Shown here piece after piece: positions 37,803 to 46,524 of a stretch of DNA of 64,000 nt. The translations under genes and the position numbers were made by a program. The stretch comes from Pseudarthrobacter enclensis (GTDB lineage Bacteria; Actinomycetota; Actinomycetes; Actinomycetales; Micrococcaceae), in assembly GCF_001457025.1 (NCBI RefSeq), contig NZ_KQ758604.1:124001-188000 (forward strand), read 5' to 3'. The notes beneath the pieces were generated by a model, which saw nothing but the letters and a program-made list of their open reading frames with translations, was not told where the DNA came from and made no database searches. Position 1 is the stretch's first letter; each line of letters opens with the position of its first letter.

Positions 37803-38660
37803 ATGACTTCCGTATCCCCTGACGCAACGCTGTCCGCGGACGCCCCCGCCGTCGTCCTCACCATCGCAGGCTCCGAGGCCACCGGCGGCGCAGGCGCGCA
37901 GGCCGATCTGAAGACCTTCCAGGAATTGGGTGTCTTCGGCATCGCCAACCTCACCTGCATTGTGTCCTTTGATCCGAAGGACAGCTGGAACCACCGCTTC
38001 GTGCCGGTGGACCAGCAGGTGATCGCCGACCAGCTGGAAGCGACCACCGCGGCGTACGGCCCGGCGTCGGGCGCTCCCTCGGCCCTGGACACGGTGAAGA
38101 TCGGCATGCTGGGCAGCCCGGCAACGATCAGCACGGTAGCCGGCGCCCTGAAGGAGAACAGCTTCGGCAATGTTGTCCTTGACCCCGTGCTGATCTGCAA
38201 GGGCCAGGAGCCCGGCCACGCCCTGGACACGGACCAGGCCCTGAAGGCCCAGATCCTGCCGCTGGCCACGTTCGTGACTCCGAACCACTTCGAAGCAGAG
38301 TCCCTGTCCGGCCTGGAGATCACCGACGTTGAATCCCTCAAGGCCGCTGCAGTCCGCATCCACGAACTCAGCGGCGCCGCGGTGCTGGCCAAGGGCGGCG
38401 TTCGGCTGGACGGCCCGGACGCTGTCGACGTCTTCTACGACGGCGAGACCCTGGAGGTCCTGAGCGCTCCGAAGGTGGGTGAGGTGGCTGTGTCGGGCGC
38501 AGGCTGCTCGCTGGCCGCCGCCGTGACCGCGGAGTTGGCCAAGGGCGCGTCTCCCCTCGACGCAGCGCGGACCGCCAAGGACTTCGTGACCGCCGGCATC
38601 CGCAACCGGGTGGCGTCCGGCGCCCCGTTCGACGCCCTGTGGCAGGGCGGCGCCCGCTAG
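37803..38660 (+). CDS. pdxK: Pyridoxal kinase-like protein of the ThiD/PdxK family
   Basis: A 285-residue cytoplasmic ribokinase-like enzyme. It opens with LTIAGSEATGGAGAQADLKTF, and the nucleotide-binding end has VSGAGCSLAAAV. In the pyridoxal kinases of this ThiD-like branch the corresponding Cys forms a hemithioacetal with pyridoxal, whereas ThiD proteins often have GTGCTFS. I therefore prefer vitamin B6 phosphorylation over HMP-phosphate kinase, but a dual role is possible. The gene stands alone, convergent with poxB. Confidence 0.8.
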   Translation: MTSVSPDATLSADAPAVVLTIAGSEATGGAGAQADLKTFQELGVFGIANLTCIVSFDPKDSWNHRFVPVDQQVIADQLEATTAAYGPASGAPSALDTVKIGMLGSPATISTVAGALKENSFGNVVLDPVLICKGQEPGHALDTDQALKAQILPLATFVTPNHFEAESLSGLEITDVESLKAAAVRIHELSGAAVLAKGGVRLDGPDAVDVFYDGETLEVLSAPKVGEVAVSGAGCSLAAAVTAELAKGASPLDAARTAKDFVTAGIRNRVASGAPFDALWQGGAR

Positions 38661-38687
38661 CCCGGACGCCGCCGTGCCGCCGTCGGA

Positions 38688-40436
38688 CTAGCGGCGGGGG
38701 ATGTTACGCAGGTTGCTGCGGGCCATGCTCACGGCCTCGCCCGCTCCCCTGTTCAGGACCACCTTGGACATCGCGGTGGCGAACCCGATGACCTGCGAAC
38801 CCGAGATTTTCGGCGGGATGGACAGCGCCTGGGGATCGGTGATGAGCTCCACTAGCGAAGGACCCGGGTGGGCGAAGGCCTCCCGGTACGCGGCCTCGAT
38901 CTGGGCCGGATCCGTGACCCGGACGGCGTGGAAGCCCAGCGCCTGGGCCACGGCCGCGTAGTTCGCGTCGGGGACGTCCACGCCGAAATCGGGAAGCCCG
39001 TCCACCAGCATCTCGAGCTTGACCATGCCCAGCGTGGAGTTGTTGAACACCACCACGTTGACCGGCAGCTTGTAGGCAGCAGCGGTGATAAGTTCGCCCA
39101 GCAGCATGGACAGGCCGCCGTCGCCGGACACCGAGATGACCTGGCGGCCGGGGTTGGCCAGCTGGGCGCCGATGGCGTGCGGCAGGGCGTTGGCCATGGA
39201 GCCGTGCAGGAAGGACCCGATCAGCCGGCGGGTGCCCAGCGGGTTAATGTACCGGGCCGTCCAGACGTTGCACATGCCGGTGTCCGCGGTGAAGATGGCG
39301 TCCTCCGCGGCCACCTGGTCCAGCAGGGACGCCGCATACTCCGGGTGGATGGGCTGTTTCTTTTCGACCTTGCGGGTGTACGCGCCGACGGCCTTGTTCA
39401 TCAGCCGGTCATGCTTCTTGAGCATCTGGTCCAGGAAGCGCCGGCTCTTCTTGGGTTTGACCAGCGGCAGGAGCGCGCGCAGGGTGGGCAGCACGTCCCC
39501 GTGCACGGCGATGTCGACGTCGGTCCGGCGGCCCAGCCGGTGTGCGGCCCGGTCCACCTGCGCTGTCCGGGTGTCCGGCAGGAACTGGTCGTAGGGGAAG
39601 TCGGTGCCCAGCAGGACCAGCAGGTCCGCGTCCTCGATGCCCTCGGCGGCGGCGCCGTACCCCAGCAGTCCGGTCATGCCGATGTCGAACGGGTTGTCGT
39701 ACTGGACGAAGTCCTTGCCGCGCAGGGAGTGGCCCACCGGCGCCTTGGCCAGTTCTGCGAGCGCCATCAATTCGCTATGCGCCCCCTCCACGCCGGCGCC
39801 GGCGAAGATCGCCACCTTTCCGGCGTCGTTGATGGCGTCCGCGAGGGCCTGGACGCTGGCAGGGTCCGGGACAAGGCTGGCCGGCCGGAAGGTTGCAGGC
39901 AGCGGAGTGGGGCCCGCGGCCTCCAGCCCGGCGATGTCCCCGGGGAGGGTGACGACGGCGACTCCGCCCAGTCCCAGCGCGTGCTGGATGGCGCTGTGCA
40001 TGACCCGCGGGGCCTGCTCCGCGGTGCTGACGAGTTCCGAGTACACGGAGCATTCGTTGAACAGCCGGTCCGGGTGGGTTTCCTGGAAGAAGCTGCTGCC
40101 GATCTGCTTGCTGGGGATGTGGGAGGCGATGGCCAGCACCGGGGCGCCGCTGCGGTTGGCGTCGTACAGGCCGTTGATCAGGTGGAGGTTCCCGGGGCCG
40201 CAGGAGCCCGCGCAGACTGCGAGCTTGCCCGTCAGCTGGGCCTCTGCCGCTGCGGCGAACGCTGCCGCTTCCTCGTGCCGCACGTGGATCCAGTCGATGC
40301 CGCCTTTCGCCGAGCCGCCTGTTTGCCTGACGGCGTCCACGATGGGGTTGAGGCTGTCCCCCACAATCCCGTAGATCCGCTGCACGCCGGCAGCCTGGAG
40401 TTGTTCGATGAGCTGGTTGGCAAGTTCCTTGGCCAT
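38688..40436 (-). CDS. poxB: Pyruvate dehydrogenase/oxidase (quinone-type)
   Basis: A 582-residue thiamine diphosphate enzyme that oxidatively decarboxylates pyruvate to acetate. The catalytic Glu lies in HVRHEEAAAFAAAAEAQ, and the ThDP/metal motif is GDGGLSMLLGELITAA ending VVVFNN. The FAD region is GTDFPYDQF. The C-terminus, needed for membrane or lipid activation in PoxB, is present but short. The start is the ATG at 40434-40436; longer upstream sequence has no homology. The product acetate links it to the glyoxylate shunt in this window. Confidence 0.92.
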   Translation of the reverse strand: MAKELANQLIEQLQAAGVQRIYGIVGDSLNPIVDAVRQTGGSAKGGIDWIHVRHEEAAAFAAAAEAQLTGKLAVCAGSCGPGNLHLINGLYDANRSGAPVLAIASHIPSKQIGSSFFQETHPDRLFNECSVYSELVSTAEQAPRVMHSAIQHALGLGGVAVVTLPGDIAGLEAAGPTPLPATFRPASLVPDPASVQALADAINDAGKVAIFAGAGVEGAHSELMALAELAKAPVGHSLRGKDFVQYDNPFDIGMTGLLGYGAAAEGIEDADLLVLLGTDFPYDQFLPDTRTAQVDRAAHRLGRRTDVDIAVHGDVLPTLRALLPLVKPKKSRRFLDQMLKKHDRLMNKAVGAYTRKVEKKQPIHPEYAASLLDQVAAEDAIFTADTGMCNVWTARYINPLGTRRLIGSFLHGSMANALPHAIGAQLANPGRQVISVSGDGGLSMLLGELITAAAYKLPVNVVVFNNSTLGMVKLEMLVDGLPDFGVDVPDANYAAVAQALGFHAVRVTDPAQIEAAYREAFAHPGPSLVELITDPQALSIPPKISGSQVIGFATAMSKVVLNRGAGEAVSMARSNLRNIPRR

Positions 40437-40542
40437 GGGTGCAGACTCCCGCGGTGGTGGTGGTGTGCTGACAAGCCCCAATATAGTCCGCACCCCTGGC
40501 ACCCCCGGCCCGGGGCCGCCGGATACGGCAGTGGATACACGG

Positions 40543-40576
40543 GTGCCCTGCCCGCCCGGGTGGGCGGACAGGGCAC
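40543..40576. terminator. Strong hairpin after the Ig-like repeat protein gene
   Basis: A 15-base stem, GTGCCCTGCCCGCCC with GGGCGGACAGGGCAC, has one mismatch and a four-base loop. It is 29 bases past the stop of the minus-strand gene and 107 bases upstream of poxB. No T-run follows. Confidence 0.55.
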
Positions 40577-40604
40577 GTGCACCGTCATGGCTGCGCCGGG
40601 TGTG

Positions 40605-41414
40605 TCAGCCGATCAGGCTGGTGGCGGCCGAGTAGCGGGCCAGCGTGGTATATCCGGACTTGGTGCCGGTGACGCGGACCTTGATGGCGGTTCCCTTGTC
40701 CGCGGCCACCAGCTTGTAGGTCTGGCCGGTGGCCCCGGTGATGGCGGTGCTGCCGCGGTACCACTGGTAGGCCAGGGTCACCGGAGCGGGTCCCCAGGTG
40801 CCGGGGTTGGCCGTCAGGGTGCTTCCCACCGCCTTGGTGCCGGTGATGGTCGGAGTGGGACCGCTCAGCGTCCCGGCAGCCACGGCAGCGGTGGCAGCCG
40901 AGGTTTTGGCCGCCGTCGTATATCCGGCCTTGGTGCCGGTGACCCGCACCGTCAGGGTCTTGCCCAGGTCCGCGGCGGCCAACTGATACTTGGCGGCGGT
41001 GGCTCCGCTGATGGCCGTCCCGCTGCGGTACCACTGGTAGGCCAGCGTCACCGGAGCCGGACCCCAGGTGCCGGGGTTGGCGGTCAGCGTGCTGCCCACC
41101 TTGGCGGTTCCCGTGACGGTGGGCACGGGAGCAGTCAGCGTCCCGGCGACCACTGCAGCGGTGGCAGCGGAGGTCTTGGCCACCGTCGTGTACCCGGCCT
41201 TGGTGCCAGTGACGCGGACCGTCATGGTCTTGCCCAGGTCGGCGGCTGCCAGCGGGTACGTTGCCGCGGTGGCGCCGCTGATGGCCGTCCCGCTGCGGAA
41301 CCACTGGTAGGCCAGCGTCACCGGAGACGGACCCCAAGTGCCGGGGTTGGCGGTCAGCGTGCTGCCCACCTTGGCGGTTCCGGCAATAGTGGGGACCGGC
41401 GCCGTCAGGGTGCC
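40605..41414 (-). repeat. Three 270-bp tandem repeats inside the Ig-like protein gene
   Basis: The units 41145-41414, 40875-41144 and 40605-40874 each encode 90 residues beginning GTL(T/S) and containing STLTANPGTWGPxPVTLAYQW. The last unit ends exactly at the stop codon. The copies are close at DNA level, so copy number can change by recombination. Confidence 0.9.
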
Positions 41415-43061
41415 CGGCGCTACGGTCACGGTGGCCTGGCCGTAGTAGGGCTGGAGCGGCCAGGCGTGGACGCTGAGGCGGGCGGTGACCTTCTTGCCGG
41501 CGTCCGCGGCGGTCAGGGTGAAGGTCCGGGTGTTGGAGCGGTAGTCCGCCACACCATTGACGAACCAGTCGTAGTACGGGCCGAAATCGGGCGTGGGCGT
41601 CAGTGTTCCGTGGTCCACAGTGAGGGTGTTGCCGGGGCTGGGGGTTCCGGTGACGGTGAAGGGCTTGGACGCGGTGACGGCTTCAGCCCCAGCCTGCCCG
41701 GCGTGCACGATGTCCGTGTGCGGGGCGTACCCGGACTTGGTCCCGGTTACTTTGGCCCAGATGTCGTAGCCGGTGTCCGCGGAGGTGACGGTATAGGTTG
41801 CGGCGGTGGCGCCGGTGATGTCCGCTGCCTCCGATCCCTTCGTGCGGTGCCACTGGTAGGTAAGGGTGACGGGTGCCGGTCCCCACACGCCCGGATCTAC
41901 GGTCAGGGTTTGGCCCGGCTGCGCGGAACCGTAGGCGAAGATGCGGCCCGGAGACAGCGACAGACCCGCAACTTCCAGCTGGAAGTTCGCCTGGACGCGC
42001 TGCCCGGCGGCGGTCGCTGTCAGCACGGCGGCCGTGTCCAGGGTGGCTGCGTTGTCGTAGCACTCGGACTTGTAGCGGTACTGCCGGGTTACTCCATAGT
42101 CCGTGTCCGAAATGCAGAACTTGTACTTCTTGCCCACCACCATCCGCCAGTAGGCCTTGCCGTTGCCGTCGGTGGTCAGCGGCCCCATCTGGGGTCCGTC
42201 CCAGGCGCCCGTGGCATCGTTGTAAACGTAGGGGATGTAGCCCGCTCCGGAGATTGGCGCGCCGGCGGTGTCCGTGACGGTGGCCTCAAGGACGGTCTCG
42301 TTCTTGAGGAGGAAGTTGGCGCCCGTCCAGTTGACGCCCGGAGGGACTGTGGCGGCCGTGTAGGTGTCCACGGCCTGAGTGCCGTTCCAGTACTGCTCAA
42401 GGTACAGGCGCTTGCCGGAGTCGTCGCGGACACTGATGTAGGCCTGGTTCGGCGGGACCTTGGTCAGCGTGTAGTACCCATTGGCGTCCGGCGCGGTGGT
42501 GCGGTATTGGCCCCCGTTTGCGGGCGACGCGGAGATCTCCACTGCCGTGACGGGTTGTCCTGCACTGTTGGTGACGCGGCCGCTCATGGTGCCGTACGCC
42601 TCAAGCTGCGGGTTGTAGACAGTGGTGGGCGCGGCGTCGGTGACGGCCAGCGGGGTTGAGTCGTAGGAGCCTGAGGAGTTGCCGTTCCATTCGTCCGCGT
42701 AGGTGTCGGCGCATGGGTTGTTTCCGCAGGTGATCCAGATTTTGTAGCTGCCCGCCGCCGGAACCGTGAAGCTGTAGGTTCCATCCGCGGCGGACCAGGC
42801 ACCCGCCACGAAGGAAGCGTTGGAATCGTTGGTGTAGGCGCCCACCCAGGCATTCCCCAGGACAGCGGGGGTGGCGGTGGCGGTCAGTTTGCCTTTCACT
42901 ACGCCCTTGAAGGTGTAGGTGGCGGCATGCGCAGGGACGGCACCGGCAAGGAGTGCGGCGGCGAGGAGTACGGCGGCGGCGAGGACGGCCCGGGCCCTGA
43001 CCCATGCCCCCTGCCGTGGATTTCGGTGTGGTCGTGACAGTGCAGGGCGCGGCAACGGCAT
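40605..43061 (-). CDS. Secreted protein with Ig-like tandem repeats
   Basis: An 818-residue exported protein. It starts with a long basic N-terminus and a signal peptide ending in AHA (about residue 46). The N-terminal half has two or three carboxypeptidase-regulatory-like beta modules (FKGVVKGKLTATATPAVLGN and MSGRVTNSAGQPVTAVEI). The C-terminal half has about five Ig-like units; the last three are 90 residues long and nearly identical, with PGTWGPAPVTLAYQW and TVRVTGTKAGYTT. There is no LPXTG motif, so the protein is probably released or held by other contacts. It may act in adhesion or glycan binding. A GGACTC sits before the ATG. Confidence 0.85.
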   Translation of the reverse strand: MPLPRPALSRPHRNPRQGAWVRARAVLAAAVLLAAALLAGAVPAHAATYTFKGVVKGKLTATATPAVLGNAWVGAYTNDSNASFVAGAWSAADGTYSFTVPAAGSYKIWITCGNNPCADTYADEWNGNSSGSYDSTPLAVTDAAPTTVYNPQLEAYGTMSGRVTNSAGQPVTAVEISASPANGGQYRTTAPDANGYYTLTKVPPNQAYISVRDDSGKRLYLEQYWNGTQAVDTYTAATVPPGVNWTGANFLLKNETVLEATVTDTAGAPISGAGYIPYVYNDATGAWDGPQMGPLTTDGNGKAYWRMVVGKKYKFCISDTDYGVTRQYRYKSECYDNAATLDTAAVLTATAAGQRVQANFQLEVAGLSLSPGRIFAYGSAQPGQTLTVDPGVWGPAPVTLTYQWHRTKGSEAADITGATAATYTVTSADTGYDIWAKVTGTKSGYAPHTDIVHAGQAGAEAVTASKPFTVTGTPSPGNTLTVDHGTLTPTPDFGPYYDWFVNGVADYRSNTRTFTLTAADAGKKVTARLSVHAWPLQPYYGQATVTVAPGTLTAPVPTIAGTAKVGSTLTANPGTWGPSPVTLAYQWFRSGTAISGATAATYPLAAADLGKTMTVRVTGTKAGYTTVAKTSAATAAVVAGTLTAPVPTVTGTAKVGSTLTANPGTWGPAPVTLAYQWYRSGTAISGATAAKYQLAAADLGKTLTVRVTGTKAGYTTAAKTSAATAAVAAGTLSGPTPTITGTKAVGSTLTANPGTWGPAPVTLAYQWYRGSTAITGATGQTYKLVAADKGTAIKVRVTGTKSGYTTLARYSAATSLIG

Positions 43062-43162
43062 GGGTGAGTCCTTTTCCCCCGGAAAGTGACAGTGTGAACC
43101 GGTCGGTTCAGGGATATCCTAGGGTCCCGTCCAGGACCGTGCCATGGGGAGTTCTGCCCGGC

Positions 43163-43762
43163 TTAGGCCGCCGCTGCCGCCTCGTCCAGCAGGGCGCCGG
43201 CCATCAGCGTGGCGGTCCGCACTATGAACGCACGACGCCGGGACGCACGGCCGGTGCCGGGGCCCGCCAGGAGCGCGTCGATCTGGGGCAGCACCGGCCA
43301 GCCGTCGCAAAGCGTGACCACTGTGATGAGCAGGTCCGCGGCGTCCTCCCGGGCGACGCCGGGCAGCACGTCCATCACCTGGCCCACCTTGATGGCGCAG
43401 TGGTCGGTGCGGGTGGCCCTGCTGACGGTTTCGCTGCCGCGTTCCAGTCCCTCCCAGAACACGAGCCGCGGCAGGACGCCGTCGGTGGTGTGCCGGTCGA
43501 AGAGCCTGCCCGCGTAGTCGCCGAACGCTTCGGGCCCGGTCCCCTGGATGGGGACCTCGGTCATGACGCGGATCATTTCGGCGGCCAGGACGGCGTCGAA
43601 CAGTTCATCCTTCTTGCCGAAGTACTGGTAGATGCGCTCCTTGTTGACCCCGGCCGCGGCGGCGATCCGGTCCACCCGCGCACCGGCCAACCCGTTGGCG
43701 CTGAACTCCTCCGTGGCGGCAGCCAGCAGGAGTTCCTTGGTGCGTTCCGTGTTCCAGGCCAT
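43163..43762 (-). CDS. TetR-family transcription regulator
   Basis: A 199-residue regulator with the recognition helix-turn-helix VDRIAAAAGVNKERIYQYFGKK (residues about 27-50). The C-terminal part is helical. It is divergent from a small membrane-protein gene, and two related dyads lie in the 99-base gap, one next to each start, which suggests that the regulator controls both genes. Ligand unknown. Confidence 0.85.
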   Translation of the reverse strand: MAWNTERTKELLLAAATEEFSANGLAGARVDRIAAAAGVNKERIYQYFGKKDELFDAVLAAEMIRVMTEVPIQGTGPEAFGDYAGRLFDRHTTDGVLPRLVFWEGLERGSETVSRATRTDHCAIKVGQVMDVLPGVAREDAADLLITVVTLCDGWPVLPQIDALLAGPGTGRASRRRAFIVRTATLMAGALLDEAAAAA

Positions 43763-43782
43763 GGCACCAGTTTACGCAATTC

Positions 43783-43852
43783 CAACCAACCAGTTGCAAT
43801 TGCTGCGAGGGCGGCATATCCTCGGTTCACACCAAAAGCAACCATTTAGTTG
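43783..43852. promoter_or_regulatory. Two CAACCA-N3-AGTTG dyads between TetR and membrane-protein genes
   Basis: CAACCAACCAGTTG (43783-43796) and CAACCATTTAGTTG (43839-43852) share CAACCA-N3-AGTTG with an inverted CAAC/GTTG core. The second is ten bases before the small membrane-protein start and overlaps its Shine-Dalgarno. They are the probable operators of the TetR protein. Confidence 0.65.
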
Positions 43853-43861
43853 GAGATTTCC

Positions 43862-44143
43862 ATGGAGACCGCTCCCGGCCCCGCTGTCGTCACCCCGCCT
43901 GCCGCTCCCGCGCAGCTTCCGGCTCCGCCGTCCGTGCACGTGCGGGCCGTCATCACCTGGCTGGCGATCTTCCCGCTGGTGGCCGTCGGCATGATGGCCT
44001 CCGCACCGTTGACCGAGGGATGGCACCCGGTGCTCAAGGCCCTGGCCCTCACGCTCGTGGTGGTCCCCACCGCCGTCTACCTGGTGGTGCCCCGGATGAT
44101 GAGGGTTCATTCCTCGTTGATCCGCCGCCGCCCGCAGGCTTGA
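43862..44143 (+). CDS. Small two-helix membrane protein
   Basis: A 93-residue protein with a Pro/Ala-rich N-terminus, two hydrophobic helices (about residues 33-51 and 61-80) and a basic tail SSLIRRRPQA. The start is the ATG following GGAG by six bases. It is the likely target of the divergent TetR regulator. Function unknown; small two-helix proteins in such positions can be transporter or envelope-stress components. Confidence 0.7.
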   Translation: METAPGPAVVTPPAAPAQLPAPPSVHVRAVITWLAIFPLVAVGMMASAPLTEGWHPVLKALALTLVVVPTAVYLVVPRMMRVHSSLIRRRPQA

Positions 44144-44163
44144 CCGCGCCACGCCTTAAACGG

Positions 44164-44202
44164 ACCGGCGCCCGTTCCCCCAAGCAGGGGACGGGCGCCG
44201 GT
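44164..44202. terminator. Bidirectional hairpin between convergent genes
   Basis: ACCGGCGCCCGTTCCCC pairs with GGGGACGGGCGCCGGT around a six-base loop with one bulged base. It fills the gap between the small membrane protein and the convergent MHS transporter gene. Confidence 0.65.
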
Positions 44203-44216
44203 GCGTCCAGCGGAAC

Positions 44217-45641
44217 TCAGCGGTTGGCAGGCGTGAGGCGGTCGCCGTCGTCGTCTGCCTGCAGCTCTGCGTGCCCGTCCCAGGCGTGGCCCTGCTCCCG
44301 GTCCAGGTGCGTGGCCTTCCGGTTCTTGAGCGCGAAGATGTAGACCAGCAGCGAGATACCAATGGCCACCGTGACGTAGGTGAAGAGCAGTTCCACTTGG
44401 CCGGCTTTCTGCAGCGCGGCCCCGATCAGCGGAACAGTGCCGCCGAACATCGAGTTGGCCAGCGCGTAGCCCAGTCCCACGCCTAGGGCGCGGATGGAAG
44501 CGGGGAACAGCTCGGCCTTCACGAGTGCGTTGATGGAGGTGTAGCCGCCCACGATCAGCAGCCCGCCCATCATCAGCAGGAACGCGACCATGGGGTCCTT
44601 GGTGCCGGCCAGTGCGGACATCAGTGGCCAGGTGAACAGGACGCCGGTGATGCCGAACCACAGCAGCAGCGGCTTCCGGCCGATCCTGTCCGAAATCAGG
44701 CCGTAGACAGGCTGCAGCAGCATGAAGATGAAGAGGGCCCAGAAGTTGATCACCGAGGTGGTCTCCTTGGGGATGCCGCTGGTGTTGTTCATGAAGCTCA
44801 GGATGAAGTTGGTGTACGTGTAGAACGCCACGGTGCCGCCCAGGGTGACGCCGATGCAGACCAGCAGCGCCCTCCAGTGCTTGGTGAAGAGCAGCTTGAG
44901 GGTGCCGGGCTGTGCCTCGCCGGAAGCTTTCGCACCGGCAGCGGCTTCCACCTGGCTTGCGGAGACGGTTTCTTCCATGGAGCGACGCAGCCACAGCACC
45001 ACCAGCGCGGCAACGCCGCCGATGGCGAACGGGATGCGCCAGCCCCACTCGGACAGGGCTTCCTTGCCCAGGGCGTTCTGGAGCACCACCAGCACCAGCA
45101 GGGCCAGCATCTGGCCGCCGATCAGGGTGACGTACTGGAAGCTGGAGAAGAAGCCGCGCCGCTTGGCGGTGGCGGCCTCGGACATGTACGTGGCACTGGT
45201 GCCGTACTCGCCGCCCACGGAGAAGCCCTGCACCAGGCGCGCCAGCACCAGCAGGACCAGGGCCCAGACGCCGATGACGTCCTTGGTGGGCAGGATGGCG
45301 ATGAAGAAGGAGCCGGCGGACATCATGGTCACGCTCAGCGTCAAGGCAGCCTTGCGGCCCTTGCGGTCCGCGAACCGGCCGAAGAACCAGCTGCCGATGG
45401 GCCGCATCAGGAAGGTGACGGCAAAGACGGCCATGCCTTCGAGGGCACCCTGCAGCGGGTCCTTGGAGTTGAAGAAGTGGGGCTGGAAGTAGGCCAGGAA
45501 CGCCGTGTAGATGTAGACGTCGTACCACTCCACCAGGTTGCCCGCGGAACCCTTGAGGATGTTGCCCACTGCCCGGCGGGTCTGTGCCGCCTCGGACCCG
45601 GCTGCCCCCTTAAGCGGCGCTGCTTGTTCGGTGCTCATCAT
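44217..45641 (-). CDS. MHS-family MFS transporter (KgtP-like)
   Basis: A 474-residue proton symporter with twelve helices. The family start is GNLVEWYDVYIYTAFLAYF, and the loop MRPIGSWFFGRFADRKGRKA follows helix 2. RLVQGFSVGGEYGTSATYM is the MHS signature. This group imports dicarboxylates such as alpha-ketoglutarate, or proline/betaine. The start is the ATG pair preceded by AGGAAGG. It is divergent from a two-component operon, which suggests control by that response regulator and a carboxylate substrate. Confidence 0.88.
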   Translation of the reverse strand: MMSTEQAAPLKGAAGSEAAQTRRAVGNILKGSAGNLVEWYDVYIYTAFLAYFQPHFFNSKDPLQGALEGMAVFAVTFLMRPIGSWFFGRFADRKGRKAALTLSVTMMSAGSFFIAILPTKDVIGVWALVLLVLARLVQGFSVGGEYGTSATYMSEAATAKRRGFFSSFQYVTLIGGQMLALLVLVVLQNALGKEALSEWGWRIPFAIGGVAALVVLWLRRSMEETVSASQVEAAAGAKASGEAQPGTLKLLFTKHWRALLVCIGVTLGGTVAFYTYTNFILSFMNNTSGIPKETTSVINFWALFIFMLLQPVYGLISDRIGRKPLLLWFGITGVLFTWPLMSALAGTKDPMVAFLLMMGGLLIVGGYTSINALVKAELFPASIRALGVGLGYALANSMFGGTVPLIGAALQKAGQVELLFTYVTVAIGISLLVYIFALKNRKATHLDREQGHAWDGHAELQADDDGDRLTPANR

Positions 45642-45732
45642 GAACCTTCCTTGGTGTGACGGTCTCCCGGATGCGCGGAGGACCTCCACCAAACTATGGG
45701 TGATCCACGGCACAGCCAACGCGGCGGCAGGT

Positions 45733-45753
45733 TTCCTAACACTTCCTTAGGAA
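45733..45753. promoter_or_regulatory. TTCCTAA repeat between transporter and response regulator genes
   Basis: TTCCTAA (45733-45739) and TTCCTTA (45743-45749) are direct half-sites 10 bases apart, the spacing used by OmpR-type regulators; TTCCTAA and TTAGGAA (45747-45753) are also inverted with a seven-base gap. The site is 91 bases from the MHS start and 102 bases from the regulator start. Confidence 0.55.
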
Positions 45754-45855
45754 TCCGGTCTTTTCCCGGCGGGCAGGCGGTTGGTCCCCGCCAGGCGGTA
45801 ATCTCCAAAGGCGGGGAAAGTCGCCCGCACGGCCCCGCAGACAAGGAATACCGCC

Positions 45856-46524
45856 ATGGAAGTGCTGATCGTCGAGGACGACGACGCCATGGCCGATGCC
45901 CTGACGGCCGGAGTAGCCACTGCCGGCCACAGGGCCACAAGGGTGGCACGGGGCGCGGATGCACTGCTGGTGCACCGGGATTTCGAAGTGATCCTGCTGG
46001 ACCTCGGGCTGCCGGACATGGACGGGCTGGAGGTGCTCCGGAAGCTCCGCCAGATCACCGATTGCCCCATCCTCATCCTCACGGCCCGCGACGACGAACG
46101 CAGCGTGGTGCTCGGTCTGCGGTCCGGCGCGGACGACTACCTGGTCAAACCCGTCAAACTGGTAGAGCTGCTGGCCCGGATCGAGGCGGTCGCCCGACGC
46201 GCCGGACGCAGCACCGGCAACCTTCCGGACAGCATTGTCCTGGGTGACCTCGGCATAGACCTTGGCAGGCGCATCGCCGCCAGGAACGGCGAAGTCCTCC
46301 CGCTGACGGCCACTGAGTTCGAACTGCTCGCCCTCCTGGCCCGGCATGCCGGCTCCGTGGTGACGCGGGAACAGATCCTGGATGCGCTCTGGGGGGATGC
46401 CTTCCTGGCGTCCTCCCGTTCGCTGGACGTGCACCTGACCGGGCTGCGGGCCAAACTGCAGAAGCCCGGTTTCATCATCAATGTCCGCGGCGTGGGCTAC
46501 CGGGTGGAGGCTGATCCGGCGTGA
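45856..46524 (+). CDS. OmpR-family response regulator
   Basis: A 222-residue regulator. The receiver domain (residues 1-115) has the acidic pocket VEDDD, the phospho-acceptor Asp at about residue 49 in LLDLGLPDMDG, and the Lys in LVKPVK. The C-terminal winged helix contains LTATEFELLALLARH and VHLTGLRAKL. Its stop overlaps the GTG of the kinase gene by four bases, and it begins an operon with the kinase and a TAXI-type lipoprotein. The probable target is the divergent MHS transporter. Confidence 0.92.
   Translation: MEVLIVEDDDAMADALTAGVATAGHRATRVARGADALLVHRDFEVILLDLGLPDMDGLEVLRKLRQITDCPILILTARDDERSVVLGLRSGADDYLVKPVKLVELLARIEAVARRAGRSTGNLPDSIVLGDLGIDLGRRIAARNGEVLPLTATEFELLALLARHAGSVVTREQILDALWGDAFLASSRSLDVHLTGLRAKLQKPGFIINVRGVGYRVEADPA

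Noticed and set aside
38868..42659. Open frame of 1263 codons antisense to poxB and the Ig-like gene
   Set aside because: It crosses two real genes and an intergenic terminator, and has no recognised domain.
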